Below, piece after piece: positions 15,266-24,494 of a DNA stretch of 55,656 nt. The stretch covers positions 1 through 55,656 of IMG/VR virus record IMGVR_UViG_3300037882_002905. One strand, 5' to 3'. The notes below the pieces were generated by a model, which worked only from the letters and a program-made list of their open reading frames with translations, was not told the DNA's origin and made no database searches. Made by a program: the position numbers and the translations under genes. This stretch comes from a virus. Every line of letters begins with the position of its first letter. Positions within the stretch are counted from its first letter, which is position 1.

Positions 15266-16351
15266 ATGAAGCCATTTGGTCTTATGGCTGATCTGCATCT
15301 TCATGCATGGTCGGCATTCTCAAGCACATTGCCCAGCGGACTAAACAGTCGCCTCAGCGGCCTCTTGTCAGAAATACGCCGCTGTGCAGGTGAGGTGAAG
15401 GCCGCCGGCGGCGACACCATCGTGCTCGCTGGTGACATCTTCCACGTTCGGGGTTCGGTTTCCCCAACCGTGATGAATTCCACACGTGATTGCCTCATTC
15501 AAATTTACAGGGAATTGGGCGTCAGTTTCCAGATCATGCCCGGCAACCATGACCTTGAGAGTAAAGAGTCCACGCGACTGTCAAGTGCCGTAACGAGTCT
15601 TGAAGGCGAGGGCGTCTGGATTACCAATGCGCCCAACTACATCAAGGCGTCTCGTACCGCGCTAGTTCCGTGGGTGGAGAACATCGACGACCTGAAAGCC
15701 GCAATCGCAGAGCTAGGCACTGGTGTTGGTGTGGACAAGTTTCTACGCGCAAACACCGACCTGATCATTCACGCTCCAATTGACGGCGTAATCAAGGGTC
15801 TGCCCAATTGTGGTCTCGATCCAGAGTACCTCGCCGCCCTTGGATTCAAGCGCGTGTTCGCTGGCCACTACCACAATCACAAGTGTTTCGATGGCTCTGT
15901 CTATTCGATTGGAGCGCTCGCTCACCACACTTGGAGCGATGTGGGTACAAAAGCGGGTTACTTGATCATCCACGAAGACCGTGTTGAATATCGCAAGTCT
16001 CACCTGCCTGAGTTTGTTGACCTGAATCAGCTTGTTGACATCGAGCCAGAGACTATTCCGTTCGTGGTTGATCACAACTATGTCCGCGTCAAAGTTGAAG
16101 CCTCGAAGTCCCGGGACGTGGAAGCCGCGCGCCAGGAGTTGCTCGACATGGGTGCTTTGGCGGTGATCGTTCAGGCGCAGCCCAAGCCACCCGAGCGCAC
16201 ATCGACGGCGACGCGACCCACTGTCGCCAGCGGAGCCTCGCTTGAAGTCTCCGTCAACGATTTCATCAAAGGTATGCCTGACATCGACCAGGCAGAAGTA
16301 GCGAAAGCCGCAATGAGCGTGCTCGCATCCGTAGATTCAGCGGGAGACTAG
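15266..16351 (+). CDS. sbcD: SbcD/Mre11-like nuclease subunit (T4 gp47-like)
   Basis: The product is 361 aa. It carries the metallophosphoesterase motifs in order: DLHLH (Asp9, His11), GDIFH, GNHD, a central LIIHAPI and GHYHNH. It would pair with the SbcC/gp46-like ATPase at 17313 to process DNA ends. The gene follows an operator-controlled promoter, and three small genes separate it from sbcC in one overlapping operon. The tail after about residue 305 is low in complexity and variable. Confidence 0.9.
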   Translation: MKPFGLMADLHLHAWSAFSSTLPSGLNSRLSGLLSEIRRCAGEVKAAGGDTIVLAGDIFHVRGSVSPTVMNSTRDCLIQIYRELGVSFQIMPGNHDLESKESTRLSSAVTSLEGEGVWITNAPNYIKASRTALVPWVENIDDLKAAIAELGTGVGVDKFLRANTDLIIHAPIDGVIKGLPNCGLDPEYLAALGFKRVFAGHYHNHKCFDGSVYSIGALAHHTWSDVGTKAGYLIIHEDRVEYRKSHLPEFVDLNQLVDIEPETIPFVVDHNYVRVKVEASKSRDVEAARQELLDMGALAVIVQAQPKPPERTSTATRPTVASGASLEVSVNDFIKGMPDIDQAEVAKAAMSVLASVDSAGD

Positions 16352-16355
16352 GTCT

Positions 16356-16562
16356 ATGAATACAGCGAATCAATTTACTCCTGCTCAGTTGGAGAACTGG
16401 CACTCCTATGAAAAAGTGCGTCAGTCTGCGAAATTCAATATGTTCGACCAGCGGGCCGAACGCGCAGCAGGACTGACAAGCGACGAATACACATTCGTTA
16501 TGGACAATTTTGAAGCGCTTGAAGCCGCATACAACGCAACGCAAGGACAAAAGGCACCATGA
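16356..16562 (+). CDS. Small hypothetical protein (68 aa)
   Basis: A 68-aa helical protein with the segment YEKVRQSAKFNMFDQRA. Similar short proteins are frequent in large phages, and their function is unknown. It starts 4 nt after sbcD and its stop overlaps the NinX-like start, so it belongs to the sbcD-sbcC operon. Confidence 0.7.
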   Translation: MNTANQFTPAQLENWHSYEKVRQSAKFNMFDQRAERAAGLTSDEYTFVMDNFEALEAAYNATQGQKAP

Positions 16563-17125
16563 AAACTGGCATGCGCGATGCGCCCTATCTTGACAGCACT
16601 CCGAAGCTGCATGTTGGCAGCTCCTCTTTTGAGGACTGGTTTCAAGCTCACGAAAAAGCCTGCACTGGCGACAAGCAACTCGCTCGGGATGCCTACGCCG
16701 CTGGCATGGGTGACCCGCTGGTGACGTATGCAACGCCTTCGACGGAGGCGTTGCTGAAAGTCAAAACAGCGGACATGACAACACGCCAAATGAACTGGGC
16801 TGTGGCTATCTGTCTGGGGTTTACAGAATTTGACTTCTGGCACACCGGCGCCGTGACCACCCGCTATGAGAATGGCGTAACTGTTCATCACGCTTACTGC
16901 GACAACTGGGCACAAGGCGGGCCGATTATTGATCAGATGAAGTCCTACTGCCAGGAAAAGAACGAGGAAACTGGGGAGTGCTATTGCTCCACACTTAGTG
17001 TTGCAGAAGACTGGCACAACCACCCGGTAGCTGGTCTTGGCTCAACGCCGCTTATCGCAGCCATGCGTTGCTTTCTCGCGTCTAGGCTAGGTGACGAAAT
17101 TGGAATGCCGAAAGAACTGCAATGA
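16559..17125 (+). CDS. NinX-like protein (DUF2591) with N-terminal extension
   Basis: The product is 188 aa. The C-terminal 115 residues match the NinX/DUF2591 pattern: VKTADMTTRQMNWAVAICLG, then YCDNWAQGGPIID, and GSTPLIAAMRCFLASRLGDE near the end. Lambdoid NinX is of unknown function and sits among recombination genes, which fits this place between sbcD and sbcC. The first 70 residues are extra and not recognised. Confidence 0.75.
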   Translation: MKTGMRDAPYLDSTPKLHVGSSSFEDWFQAHEKACTGDKQLARDAYAAGMGDPLVTYATPSTEALLKVKTADMTTRQMNWAVAICLGFTEFDFWHTGAVTTRYENGVTVHHAYCDNWAQGGPIIDQMKSYCQEKNEETGECYCSTLSVAEDWHNHPVAGLGSTPLIAAMRCFLASRLGDEIGMPKELQ

Positions 17126-17316
17126 ACGAAATAGGTAAAGCAATTCCTTGGGTTGCCTTTTGGCTTGTGGTGGCTCTTTACATCTGGATCGAGCACAAGA
17201 TGTATTTGGCTGGGCACTCGACCCTCCTTTTTGAGCACAAGACTCCAGAAGAAAAACGCCTACGCGAGGCGGCAATTCGTAAGGCTGAAATAGAAGCAGG
17301 TGTGGAAAAGAAATGA
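17122..17316 (+). CDS. Single-pass membrane protein (64 aa)
   Basis: One transmembrane helix (IPWVAFWLVVALYIWI, residues 8-23) is followed by a charged helix rich in Lys and Glu, facing the cytoplasm if the N-terminus is outside. It overlaps both neighbours by 4 nt. The function is unknown; a holin or spanin role cannot be excluded. Confidence 0.65.
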   Translation: MNEIGKAIPWVAFWLVVALYIWIEHKMYLAGHSTLLFEHKTPEEKRLREAAIRKAEIEAGVEKK

Positions 17317-19262
17317 AATTTAATCAACTATCCGTTCAAAACTTCCTTGCGCTTGAAAGCGCCGTCATTCAGCTTAAGGATAAAGGCTTGCACCTGATCC
17401 AGGGCAAGAACAACGATGACAGCTCCGCGAGCAGCAACGGCGCTGGCAAGTCAAGTCTCGTTGATGCCCTGTGCTGGTGTCTGTTTGGCCAAACCGCCCG
17501 TGGCGTCAAGGGCGACACGGTGGTCAATCGTGCTGCAAAGAAAGACTGCCGCGTTCAGGTAACTTTCGAAGTCGGACACACGATCTACAGCGCCATTCGC
17601 CACCGCAAGCATGGCACGTTCAAGAACGGTCTGATCGTGGAAGTGCAAGGGGCAACACCGAGCGACCCGCCAGTGGATCTCTCGCGCGGAACTGACGCCG
17701 AGACGCAGAAGGTTCTTGAGAGCATTCTTGGATGCAGCTACGAGGTCTTCATGGCTGCTGTTTACAGTGGCCAGGAAGTGATGCCTGACCTGCCCCGAAT
17801 GAAAGACCGGGAACTGAAAACCCTGATCGAGGAGGCTGCCGGGCTGCAGCGCATTGAGCGAGCCTATGAGGAGTCACGTGCGAAGGCAGTATCCGTCAGC
17901 TCGGAAGTCACCAAGCTGACCGCCTCTCTTGAGTCTGCCAATGCAGAGAAGTCTCGCGCTGATGTGGCCCTTGTCGCCGCCACTGAGCAATTTGATGCTT
18001 GGGAGCTGGCACGAGGCGACCGGGTCGCTCAGGCACAGCGGCTCTGGGATGGTGAGAAGAATGCACTGGAGGCGACTGTCGATCTGGCGAAGTCAAAAGT
18101 TGCGGCGGCCACCATCGCAGCCACCACGATCAAGGAGATCGATGAAAAGCTGTCGGGTCACAAGACCATTGAGACGAACGCAGTAGCTGCCGAGCGCGAG
18201 GCCCAAGCTGCCGAGCTTGCGCTTAATCCCGCAGGGTTGCGTACCGCGAAAGCAGCCGTCGAGCGAATCGAAGGACTGATCGCCAATGCTGAGTCAGAGA
18301 TCAGCAAGCCATGTTCCGAATGTGGCACGGTTCTGAAAACCATGCCTGTCGAGGAGTACATCGCTCACCGAGAAAAGCATCTGATCGCCGCCAAGCGGGC
18401 TCTTGAGGATGCGACTGTCAAGGAAGAGGCACAGAAGACGGTTGTGCTGGCTAAGAAGGAAATTGCCTCGCAACTCCGCAAGCTCGTCCCGGATGTCAGT
18501 GCGCTGATCGCCGAGCGGGCTGTAAAGAATGCCGAAGTTGTGGCGTTTAAGAAGATTCACAGCGACATTGAAACCCTCAAGCGGAACACGGCTGCATACT
18601 TTGATCAGGCTTCGGCTCGTTCTACAGAGGCGAACCCACACGCATCTGCAAAGGCAGGCTGCGAGACTCGCGTAGAGAATGCCAGCAACAACGTGGCATC
18701 TGTTCTCACCAGCCTGAAAATATCTCAGGCGAATCTTGCGGTGGCGGCCGCGGTAGTCAAGGTGTTTGGACCCGCTGGCGTGCGCGCTCAAATCCTTGAT
18801 ACGGTCACTCCGTTCTTGAACGATCGCACGGCAGATTACCTCAGTATTCTTTCGGACGGCGAAATCACAGCCACCTGGACAACACTCACCAAGAGCGCCA
18901 GCGGCGACCTCAAGGAGAAGTTCAGCATCGATGTGACCCATGCTAAGGGTGGCGACTCATTCGCCGAGCTCTCGGGCGGAGAGAAGCGCAAGGTGCGCCT
19001 CGCCACCGCACTGGCTCTGCAAGACCTCGTGGCATCCCGGGCGACACAGCCGATCGACCTGTTCATTGGCGACGAAATTGATGATGCGCTAGACCCTGCG
19101 GGCCTAGAGCGACTGATGACAATCTTAGAACGCAAAGCACGAGAGCGGGGCACTGTCCTCGTGATCAGCCATAGCGACCTGCGGGATTGGATCGACAACG
19201 TGACAATCGTCACCAAGTCGGAACTCTGGAAATCAACTGTCGAAGGATCATTATGTTCGTGA
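17313..19262 (+). CDS. sbcC: SbcC/Rad50-like ATPase (T4 gp46-like)
   Basis: The product is 649 aa. It has an N-terminal ABC half with an expanded P-loop ending in SNGAGKSSL, a Q-loop region (YSGQEVMPDL), two coiled-coil arms, a central CSEC zinc hook in KPCSECGTVL, a signature SGGEKRKVRLATAL and Walker B LFIGDEIDDAL with an H-loop in VISHSD. It is shorter than bacterial SbcC (about 1000 aa) and close to T4 gp46. With SbcD it would resect or trim DNA ends. Confidence 0.92.
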   Translation: MKFNQLSVQNFLALESAVIQLKDKGLHLIQGKNNDDSSASSNGAGKSSLVDALCWCLFGQTARGVKGDTVVNRAAKKDCRVQVTFEVGHTIYSAIRHRKHGTFKNGLIVEVQGATPSDPPVDLSRGTDAETQKVLESILGCSYEVFMAAVYSGQEVMPDLPRMKDRELKTLIEEAAGLQRIERAYEESRAKAVSVSSEVTKLTASLESANAEKSRADVALVAATEQFDAWELARGDRVAQAQRLWDGEKNALEATVDLAKSKVAAATIAATTIKEIDEKLSGHKTIETNAVAAEREAQAAELALNPAGLRTAKAAVERIEGLIANAESEISKPCSECGTVLKTMPVEEYIAHREKHLIAAKRALEDATVKEEAQKTVVLAKKEIASQLRKLVPDVSALIAERAVKNAEVVAFKKIHSDIETLKRNTAAYFDQASARSTEANPHASAKAGCETRVENASNNVASVLTSLKISQANLAVAAAVVKVFGPAGVRAQILDTVTPFLNDRTADYLSILSDGEITATWTTLTKSASGDLKEKFSIDVTHAKGGDSFAELSGGEKRKVRLATALALQDLVASRATQPIDLFIGDEIDDALDPAGLERLMTILERKARERGTVLVISHSDLRDWIDNVTIVTKSELWKSTVEGSLCS

Positions 19263-19735
19263 GTAAACATGAGCTGGCATCTGAGCCAACTTTAGGGAAA
19301 CAGATTCGTAACTGGGCCGCAAACCTGAACTTGGCAGCCAAGGGCGCGGGCGCTCCGACGTTCAAGATATCTGGCCCCTGCCAGTTGAACACTCGCCAGA
19401 GGCGCCCGGGAGTTCCCACGGGCATGGAAAACTACATGGGTGGGGAGGAGTTTAGGATTTCCTCAATCTTCACCGAAGAGAACCATAAGTGCGATGGATT
19501 CAATGTGAATGTCATCTTCACGCCGGTGGATATGAAGCTGGTGCAGTACATTGTTGGCATCACCATGCCTCTGGAAGATGCCATTGTCACGTTCGACGGT
19601 TTCGAGGAGTGGACGAAGACCTCAGCAATCGAATCGAAGGCGAGCAAGAGCGTAAAGGAGCATGAGCGCGAAGCTATCGCGGCGCTGCCTACCGTGGAAG
19701 AGACCCGCTCAGGCGAATCTTGGGGCGCATGGTAA
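19253..19735 (+). CDS. Hypothetical protein (160 aa)
   Basis: Start 19253 is chosen because AAGGA lies 6 nt upstream; it overlaps the sbcC end by 10 nt. The protein is not recognised. It is mainly beta in the middle, with a charged C-terminal helix. Its location between sbcC and ruvC suggests a recombination context only. Confidence 0.7.
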   Translation: MFVSKHELASEPTLGKQIRNWAANLNLAAKGAGAPTFKISGPCQLNTRQRRPGVPTGMENYMGGEEFRISSIFTEENHKCDGFNVNVIFTPVDMKLVQYIVGITMPLEDAIVTFDGFEEWTKTSAIESKASKSVKEHEREAIAALPTVEETRSGESWGAW

Positions 19736-20106
19736 TGGCATCCATGACACACGAAAAGATTGCCCGTAATCGGTACAACATCCAGGTTGGCCAAGAGATT
19801 TTGTTTGTGCCTCATCGCTATCAGAGTCGCGATAAGCCTAAGTTGATGGTTGTCGAAACTGTCGGAACGCGATGGGCTCAACTGGAAGGCGGCCCCCGTT
19901 TCGACATCGAAACGCTGGAGGTTGATGGTGGCAACTATTCGTCGCCAGGTAGTGTCAAGCTTTCGTCCGCGCTATATGAAGAGGAGATGAAGCGCATGGC
20001 GATACTTCAGGAGATTCGCCTGCTTGCAGAGTACTCCAATTCGAAAACCTGTCTTGCTACGACGAAAGAGCTGGAAGACTTTGCTGATCTATTAAGGAAA
20101 AAATGA
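19735..20106 (+). CDS. Beta-barrel-like hypothetical protein (123 aa)
   Basis: The start is taken at the ATG in the TAATG junction with the preceding gene. YNIQVGQEILFVPHRY, VGTRWAQLEGGPRFDIETL and SSPGSVKLSSALYEEE form a pattern seen in small phage beta-barrel proteins. A C-terminal helix follows. The role is unknown. It is coupled by ATGA-type overlap to ruvC. Confidence 0.65.
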   Translation: MASMTHEKIARNRYNIQVGQEILFVPHRYQSRDKPKLMVVETVGTRWAQLEGGPRFDIETLEVDGGNYSSPGSVKLSSALYEEEMKRMAILQEIRLLAEYSNSKTCLATTKELEDFADLLRKK

Positions 20107-20684
20107 GCACGATACGAATAATTGGACTTGACCCTTCCCTGCGAAACACCGGGGTGGCTATCGCAGACTACAGTCTGACGACAGGCAAGCTAGACCTTGT
20201 GGACTTGATACTGATTCAGACAGAGAAAATGGAAGATGGAACGAAGGTTCGTCAAACCTCGGATGACTTGAAGTGTGCTCAGCACATCATCCGGTCGCTC
20301 CGAAAAATCGTTGCTGACCATAAGCCTGTCATTGCTGCGTCTGAAATCTCCGTGTTCAGCAAGTCAGCGCGCGCCATGCTCACCAACGGGATATGTGTAG
20401 GCGTTCTGGCCAGTATCCCTGTTCCGGTTATCGAGGTTCACCTTCTGGAGGTCAAGAGGGCTGCAGGTGGCGAGAAAACGTCCAGCAAGGACTTCATGGT
20501 TCAGTGGGCTGTAGGGCAATGGCCCAATGCCAACTGGCGCACCCGCAAACTCAAGGGCGATGTAGTTCTTCTGAAGGAGAACGAGCACCTGGCTGACGCC
20601 TGTGCTGCCATCTCCGCAGGAATTTTGACAAGTCAGTTCTCTCAGGCTACAGCCATGATGATAGCTATGACGAAAGCCGCCTGA
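20103..20684 (+). CDS. ruvC: RuvC-like Holliday junction resolvase
   Basis: The product is 193 aa. The RNase H-fold acidic residues appear in order: Asp10 in GLDPSLRNTG, Glu81 in AASEIS, and His162/Asp165 in ENEHLADACAA. The family cleaves four-way junctions. In large phages such proteins resolve recombination and replication intermediates before packaging. It lies with RecA, SbcCD and the UvsW-like helicase in the recombination set. Confidence 0.85.
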   Translation: MSTIRIIGLDPSLRNTGVAIADYSLTTGKLDLVDLILIQTEKMEDGTKVRQTSDDLKCAQHIIRSLRKIVADHKPVIAASEISVFSKSARAMLTNGICVGVLASIPVPVIEVHLLEVKRAAGGEKTSSKDFMVQWAVGQWPNANWRTRKLKGDVVLLKENEHLADACAAISAGILTSQFSQATAMMIAMTKAA

Positions 20685-20899
20685 TGTCAGTTATCCTTAA
20701 GCTGACCGAAGTGCAGGCAGACTGGCGGGACGGGTTTGTTACCCTTCGTCTGGAGGCTATTGTCCCGGTCGGACAGGGAAACGCCTTGCATGATCTGATG
20801 CTTAATCACTCCATCGTTGAGGATTGGGTTCTTTCAAGGTACACACCGCCAGCTATAAGCACAATAGAGGCGACACCGCAAATGGTAGACACGTGGTGA
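20684..20899 (+). CDS. Small hypothetical protein (71 aa)
   Basis: It starts in a TGATG junction with ruvC. The sequence is beta-rich (VILKLTEVQADW, FVTLRLEAIVPV) and not recognised. It closes the operon before the nrdA operator. Confidence 0.6.
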   Translation: MSVILKLTEVQADWRDGFVTLRLEAIVPVGQGNALHDLMLNHSIVEDWVLSRYTPPAISTIEATPQMVDTW

Positions 20900-20928
20900 T
20901 CGCCTAAATCTCTCCGCTTATATGGTCA

Positions 20929-20942
20929 GTCATCGCTGACTA
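20929..20942. promoter_or_regulatory. AGTCA-N4-TGACT operator upstream of nrdA
   Basis: AGTCA-TCGC-TGACT is followed by TAAGAT as a weak -10 candidate (about 20947-20952). It would bring the ribonucleotide reductase genes under the same regulator as the replication genes. Confidence 0.65.
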
Positions 20943-20983
20943 ACGTAAGATCGGTCTCCATTATTTAACAACCAGGAAAGAAA

Positions 20984-23236
20984 ATGAACGTCATTAAACG
21001 GGATGGCTCGGCAGAGCTTTTTGATTCAGCAAAGATCGAACGCCTCAATGAGTATGCGACAAGGGGTCTTAACGTGGACCTGGACCTGTTGCGCAGGCAG
21101 ATCACGCTTCTTGTCTACGAAGGCATGAGCACGGCTGATATCTTCCAGACCCAGATTAAGGCTGCCGCCGGTCTGATTAGCCGCGAAAACCCAAATTTCA
21201 CTTACGTCGCCGCCCGCTACTTGCTGGCAGATACCAGCAAGCGCGCGAATGGCAGTGCCTTTTATCCGCACTTGAGCCAGACTGTTGAGCGAGGCATCAA
21301 GGCCGGCCGCTACAACCCGGCACTCGGGAACACTTTCAATCTTGATCACCTGAACGACGCCATCAAGGTTGAGCGCGACTTTCAGTTCGACTACATCGGC
21401 CTGCAGAACATCGTGGATCGCTATTTGATCCGTGACTTTGATCAGAATCTGATCGAGATGCCGCAGCACTTTTTCATGCGCGTGGCAATGGGTCTGTCTT
21501 TGAATGAAGAGTACCCGACGGCCTATGCGATTCACTTCTACGACCTGTTGTCTTCCTTTGACTTCATGTCCAGCACCCCTACGCTGTTCAATTCCGGGAC
21601 TCTGCACAGCCAGCTCTCCAGTTGTTACCTGAACACTGTGGCAGATCAGATCAGTGCCGAGGGTGGTGAGAACCGTTTCGCCAGTATCTTCGGCACCATT
21701 GAGGAGTCGGCTCGTTTGAGCAAGTTTGCTGGCGGCATTGGAACCAGCTGGACTCGGGTGCGTGGCGCTGGTAGCAATATCAAGTCCACCAACGGCAGGT
21801 CAAGCGGTGTTGTTCCATATCTCAAGGTTTACAACGACACAGCCGTCGCTGTGAATCAAGGCGGCAAGCGCAAGGGCTCTTTCGCGCCGTACCTTGAGCC
21901 GTGGCATCCCGACTTCATGGACTTCTGTGAACTCAAGAAGGAGTTCGGTGATGATCGCCTGCGGGCTCACGACATCTTCCCGGCCGCATGGATTCCTGAC
22001 CTGTTCATGAAGCGTGCCACAGAAGGCGGTGTTTGGTCATTCTTTCAGCCTAACGTCTGCCCTGAACTGCATGAACTCTATGGCGAAGCCTTCGATGCTC
22101 GCTACAAAGAACTTGAAGCCGCTGGCAAGTTCGTCAAGCAATTGCCAGCCATTCAGGTCTGGAAGCACATCTTGACGAACCTGTTTGAAACTGGCCACCC
22201 TTGGGTCACCTTCAAGGACGAGTGCAATCGTCGCAGCCCTCAAGACCATGTCGGCGTGGTGCATAGCTCCAACCTGTGTACGGAGATCACCCTCAATACA
22301 TCTGACACCGAAACCGCCGTCTGCAACCTCGGCTCTATCAACCTATCTCGCCACATCAAGTACGGAACGATTGACCACGAGAAGATTGGCCAAACCGTTG
22401 GGCTGGCCATTCGGATGCTGGACAACGTGATCGACCTGAATTACTACCCGTCCGATCGGGCACGAGCCTCCAATATGCGACACAGGCCCATCGGCCTCGG
22501 GATTATGGGCGAGACGGAAGCCAAGATCGCTTGCGGTATCGCCTTCGACAGCGAGGCCGGCCTTGATTTCTCTGACGCCGTGATGGAGCGAATCAGCTAC
22601 GAAGCAATCTCGGCCTCCAGCAAGTTGGCGCGCGAGCGCGGCTCATATGGTTCGTTCAAGGGCTCCAAGTGGGAGCGAGGCATTCTGCCCATTCACACCG
22701 CCCGGAGCCAGAACTCAATCTTGAGGCTTGATTGGGATTCACTGGCCAAGAAAGTGTCTCGCAACGGCATGCGCAACTCAAACCTGATGGCAATTGCCCC
22801 AACGGCCACGATTTCCGTGGTCTGTGGGACAGAACCTTCTTGTGAGCCGATCTTCGAGCTGGAGCGCACTGAAGGCAACATCAGCGCCAGCTTCAAGGTT
22901 ATCAGCCCGGCTCTTCGCTTGACCAGCAACCCGGCGCTCCTGAAGACTGTGTGGGATATCGAGCCTGTTTGGGTGATCAAGTCTGCCGCCCGCCGTCAGA
23001 AGTGGATCGACCAAGGCCAATCCATCAACGTCTTCATCAAGGACGGCACAAGGGGGCGTGACTTGTCAGAAATCTACGTCATGGCATGGCAAGAAGGCTT
23101 GAAGACCACCTATTACTTGCGCAGCCAGACTAAGAAGAAGGCTGTTCCGGGAACCCTCTTGACGCAAGCTATTGCCCAGCCTGAGAGCGCCAACTTCTGC
23201 AGTATCGACACGCCAGATTGCGAGGCATGTCAATGA
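20984..23236 (+). CDS. nrdA: Ribonucleoside-diphosphate reductase, class I alpha subunit
   Basis: The product is 750 aa, close to E. coli NrdA (761 aa). An N-terminal ATP-cone-like segment (VIKRDGSAELFDSAKIERL) is followed by the barrel with active-site cysteines: Cys214 in LSSCYL, radical Cys432 in SNLCTEI and Cys447 in AVCNLGSINL. A YY pair is present in TTYYLRSQ, and a CxxC-type redox tail (DCEACQ) ends the protein. It reduces NDPs to dNDPs with NrdB. AGGAAAG precedes the ATG, and a terminator follows. Confidence 0.95.
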   Translation: MNVIKRDGSAELFDSAKIERLNEYATRGLNVDLDLLRRQITLLVYEGMSTADIFQTQIKAAAGLISRENPNFTYVAARYLLADTSKRANGSAFYPHLSQTVERGIKAGRYNPALGNTFNLDHLNDAIKVERDFQFDYIGLQNIVDRYLIRDFDQNLIEMPQHFFMRVAMGLSLNEEYPTAYAIHFYDLLSSFDFMSSTPTLFNSGTLHSQLSSCYLNTVADQISAEGGENRFASIFGTIEESARLSKFAGGIGTSWTRVRGAGSNIKSTNGRSSGVVPYLKVYNDTAVAVNQGGKRKGSFAPYLEPWHPDFMDFCELKKEFGDDRLRAHDIFPAAWIPDLFMKRATEGGVWSFFQPNVCPELHELYGEAFDARYKELEAAGKFVKQLPAIQVWKHILTNLFETGHPWVTFKDECNRRSPQDHVGVVHSSNLCTEITLNTSDTETAVCNLGSINLSRHIKYGTIDHEKIGQTVGLAIRMLDNVIDLNYYPSDRARASNMRHRPIGLGIMGETEAKIACGIAFDSEAGLDFSDAVMERISYEAISASSKLARERGSYGSFKGSKWERGILPIHTARSQNSILRLDWDSLAKKVSRNGMRNSNLMAIAPTATISVVCGTEPSCEPIFELERTEGNISASFKVISPALRLTSNPALLKTVWDIEPVWVIKSAARRQKWIDQGQSINVFIKDGTRGRDLSEIYVMAWQEGLKTTYYLRSQTKKKAVPGTLLTQAIAQPESANFCSIDTPDCEACQ

Positions 23237-23270
23237 AAGACCTGAATCCCGTTTCCATCTAATCAAAACA

Positions 23271-23294
23271 GGCTCCGTAACTGGAGCCTTTTTT
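23271..23294 (+). terminator. Rho-independent terminator between nrdA and nrdB
   Basis: GGCTCC/GGAGCC with a 6-nt loop is followed by six T residues. It is short, so partial read-through into nrdB is likely and may set the alpha to beta ratio. Confidence 0.85.
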
Positions 23295-23313
23295 CCCATG
23301 AGAAAGTACAAGC

Positions 23314-24318
23314 ATGACAAAGAACACAACACAGATCACCAATGATCGCCGAATCGCTTTCGGGCCACCGGACCGCATGATGAATATGTCCAGGGTGAAG
23401 TACCAGTGGGCGATTGAAATCTACGACCGCATGGAGTCGAACACTTGGTTCCCCAAGTCCATCCCGCTCGGTGGAGACCGCATCTGCTATCGCGGCGGCC
23501 AGCTGAGCGAGCGCGAGAAGTCTGCCTATGACAAGGCGCTGGCATTTGTTTCCAACCTGGACGGCATTCAGTTCAACAACCTGATCCACAACATCGGCCA
23601 GCATGTCACCGCCCCCGAGGTTAGCCTTGCATTGGCTCGCCAGGCATCGGAGGAGGGCGTTCACGTTCGCTCCTACCAGATGCTGATCGATGCCGTCTCC
23701 CTAGACCCGGAATCGGTCTACATGATGTTCCAGCGCGATGGCGTTCTGGCGCAGAAGAACGAGTTCATTATGCGGCAGTCCGATGTACTGCGTGGCGATC
23801 CTAGCCCTGAGAACTTTGCTCGCGCCATCGTCAGCAATGTGATCCTTGAAGGCGTCTACTTTTACACTGCCTTTTTGGTCTTCTACACGCTGGCCAGGAA
23901 CGGAAAAATGCTGGCTAGCTCCGACATGATCAAGTACATCAACCGCGACGAAGGTGGAACCCACCTTGACTTGTTCACAAACATGCACCATGCGTTCCAC
24001 GCAGAGAACCCGCATCTGTATGACGCTCAGTTCGTGGCAGACGCCCACAAGCTGTTCCGGGACGCAACTGAGCTGGAGATCAACTGGGGCCGGTACATCA
24101 TCGGCGGCGGCTTTCTCGGACTCACAGACGCGATGATGACCGACTTCCCAAAGCATCGCGCCAATCTATGTTCGATCAAATTGGGCCTAGGGCCAGTCTA
24201 TCCCGACATCGCTGACCCGGCGCCGTGGTTCGAAGGCTTCTCGGAGCCCGGCGGCCGGCAAAACTTTTTCGAGCGCCGTGTCACGGACTATCAGGCAACA
24301 GGCTTGGAGTGGGATTGA
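23314..24318 (+). CDS. nrdB: Ribonucleoside-diphosphate reductase, class I beta subunit
   Basis: The product is 334 aa. Di-iron ligands and the radical Tyr are in place: LDGIQ, then EEGVHVRSYQ with the EXXH pair and Tyr as in E. coli NrdB, VILEGVYFY, and RDEGGTHLDLF. In the last motif Glu and His are separated by three residues rather than two. I read this as a subfamily feature, not a defect. It supplies the tyrosyl radical to NrdA. The start lacks a strong ribosome-binding site, and ATG at 23314 is the natural choice. Confidence 0.93.
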   Translation: MTKNTTQITNDRRIAFGPPDRMMNMSRVKYQWAIEIYDRMESNTWFPKSIPLGGDRICYRGGQLSEREKSAYDKALAFVSNLDGIQFNNLIHNIGQHVTAPEVSLALARQASEEGVHVRSYQMLIDAVSLDPESVYMMFQRDGVLAQKNEFIMRQSDVLRGDPSPENFARAIVSNVILEGVYFYTAFLVFYTLARNGKMLASSDMIKYINRDEGGTHLDLFTNMHHAFHAENPHLYDAQFVADAHKLFRDATELEINWGRYIIGGGFLGLTDAMMTDFPKHRANLCSIKLGLGPVYPDIADPAPWFEGFSEPGGRQNFFERRVTDYQATGLEWD

Positions 24319-24360
24319 CCTTTGCCTAATAAGGTTCGCGTGATCCGACTGACTGCTCAC

Positions 24361-24389
24361 TATAATGATGCAGTCAGTCAGCACTGACT
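24361..24389 (+). promoter_or_regulatory. CACTATAAT promoter with downstream operator
   Basis: TATAAT (24361-24366) directly follows CAC, and AGTCA-GCAC-TGACT (24376-24389) overlaps the expected transcript start. Another half-site-like GACTGACTG lies just upstream (24348-24356). It drives the gene at 24495. Confidence 0.75.
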
Positions 24390-24456
24390 CTAAAACTGAA
24401 TGGCGCAACCCAGTGTTGCAGCCGATCAGACCCGACCAGTGCCGAGACCTCGCTCT

Positions 24457-24487
24457 CAAAATTCATTTATCAACCCGCTAACGAAAG
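24457..24487 (+). promoter_or_regulatory. Conserved AATTCATTTATC leader/promoter element
   Basis: CAAAATTCATTTATC followed by CGCTAACGAAAG matches the second conserved element of this genome (consensus near AATTCAATTATCGAAACA) and sits 27 nt before the ATG. It lies downstream of an operator promoter, so this gene may have both kinds of control. Confidence 0.5.
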
Positions 24488-24494
24488 CACCCAA

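Noticed and set aside
20984-24318. Inactivation of the reductase from the Glu-x3-His spacing in NrdB
   Set aside because: All other ligands and the Tyr are present, and this spacing may be a subfamily trait.
24365-24481. A 38-codon ORF through the operator and leader element
   Set aside because: It starts inside the -10 box and consists of regulatory sequence; no ribosome-binding site precedes it.
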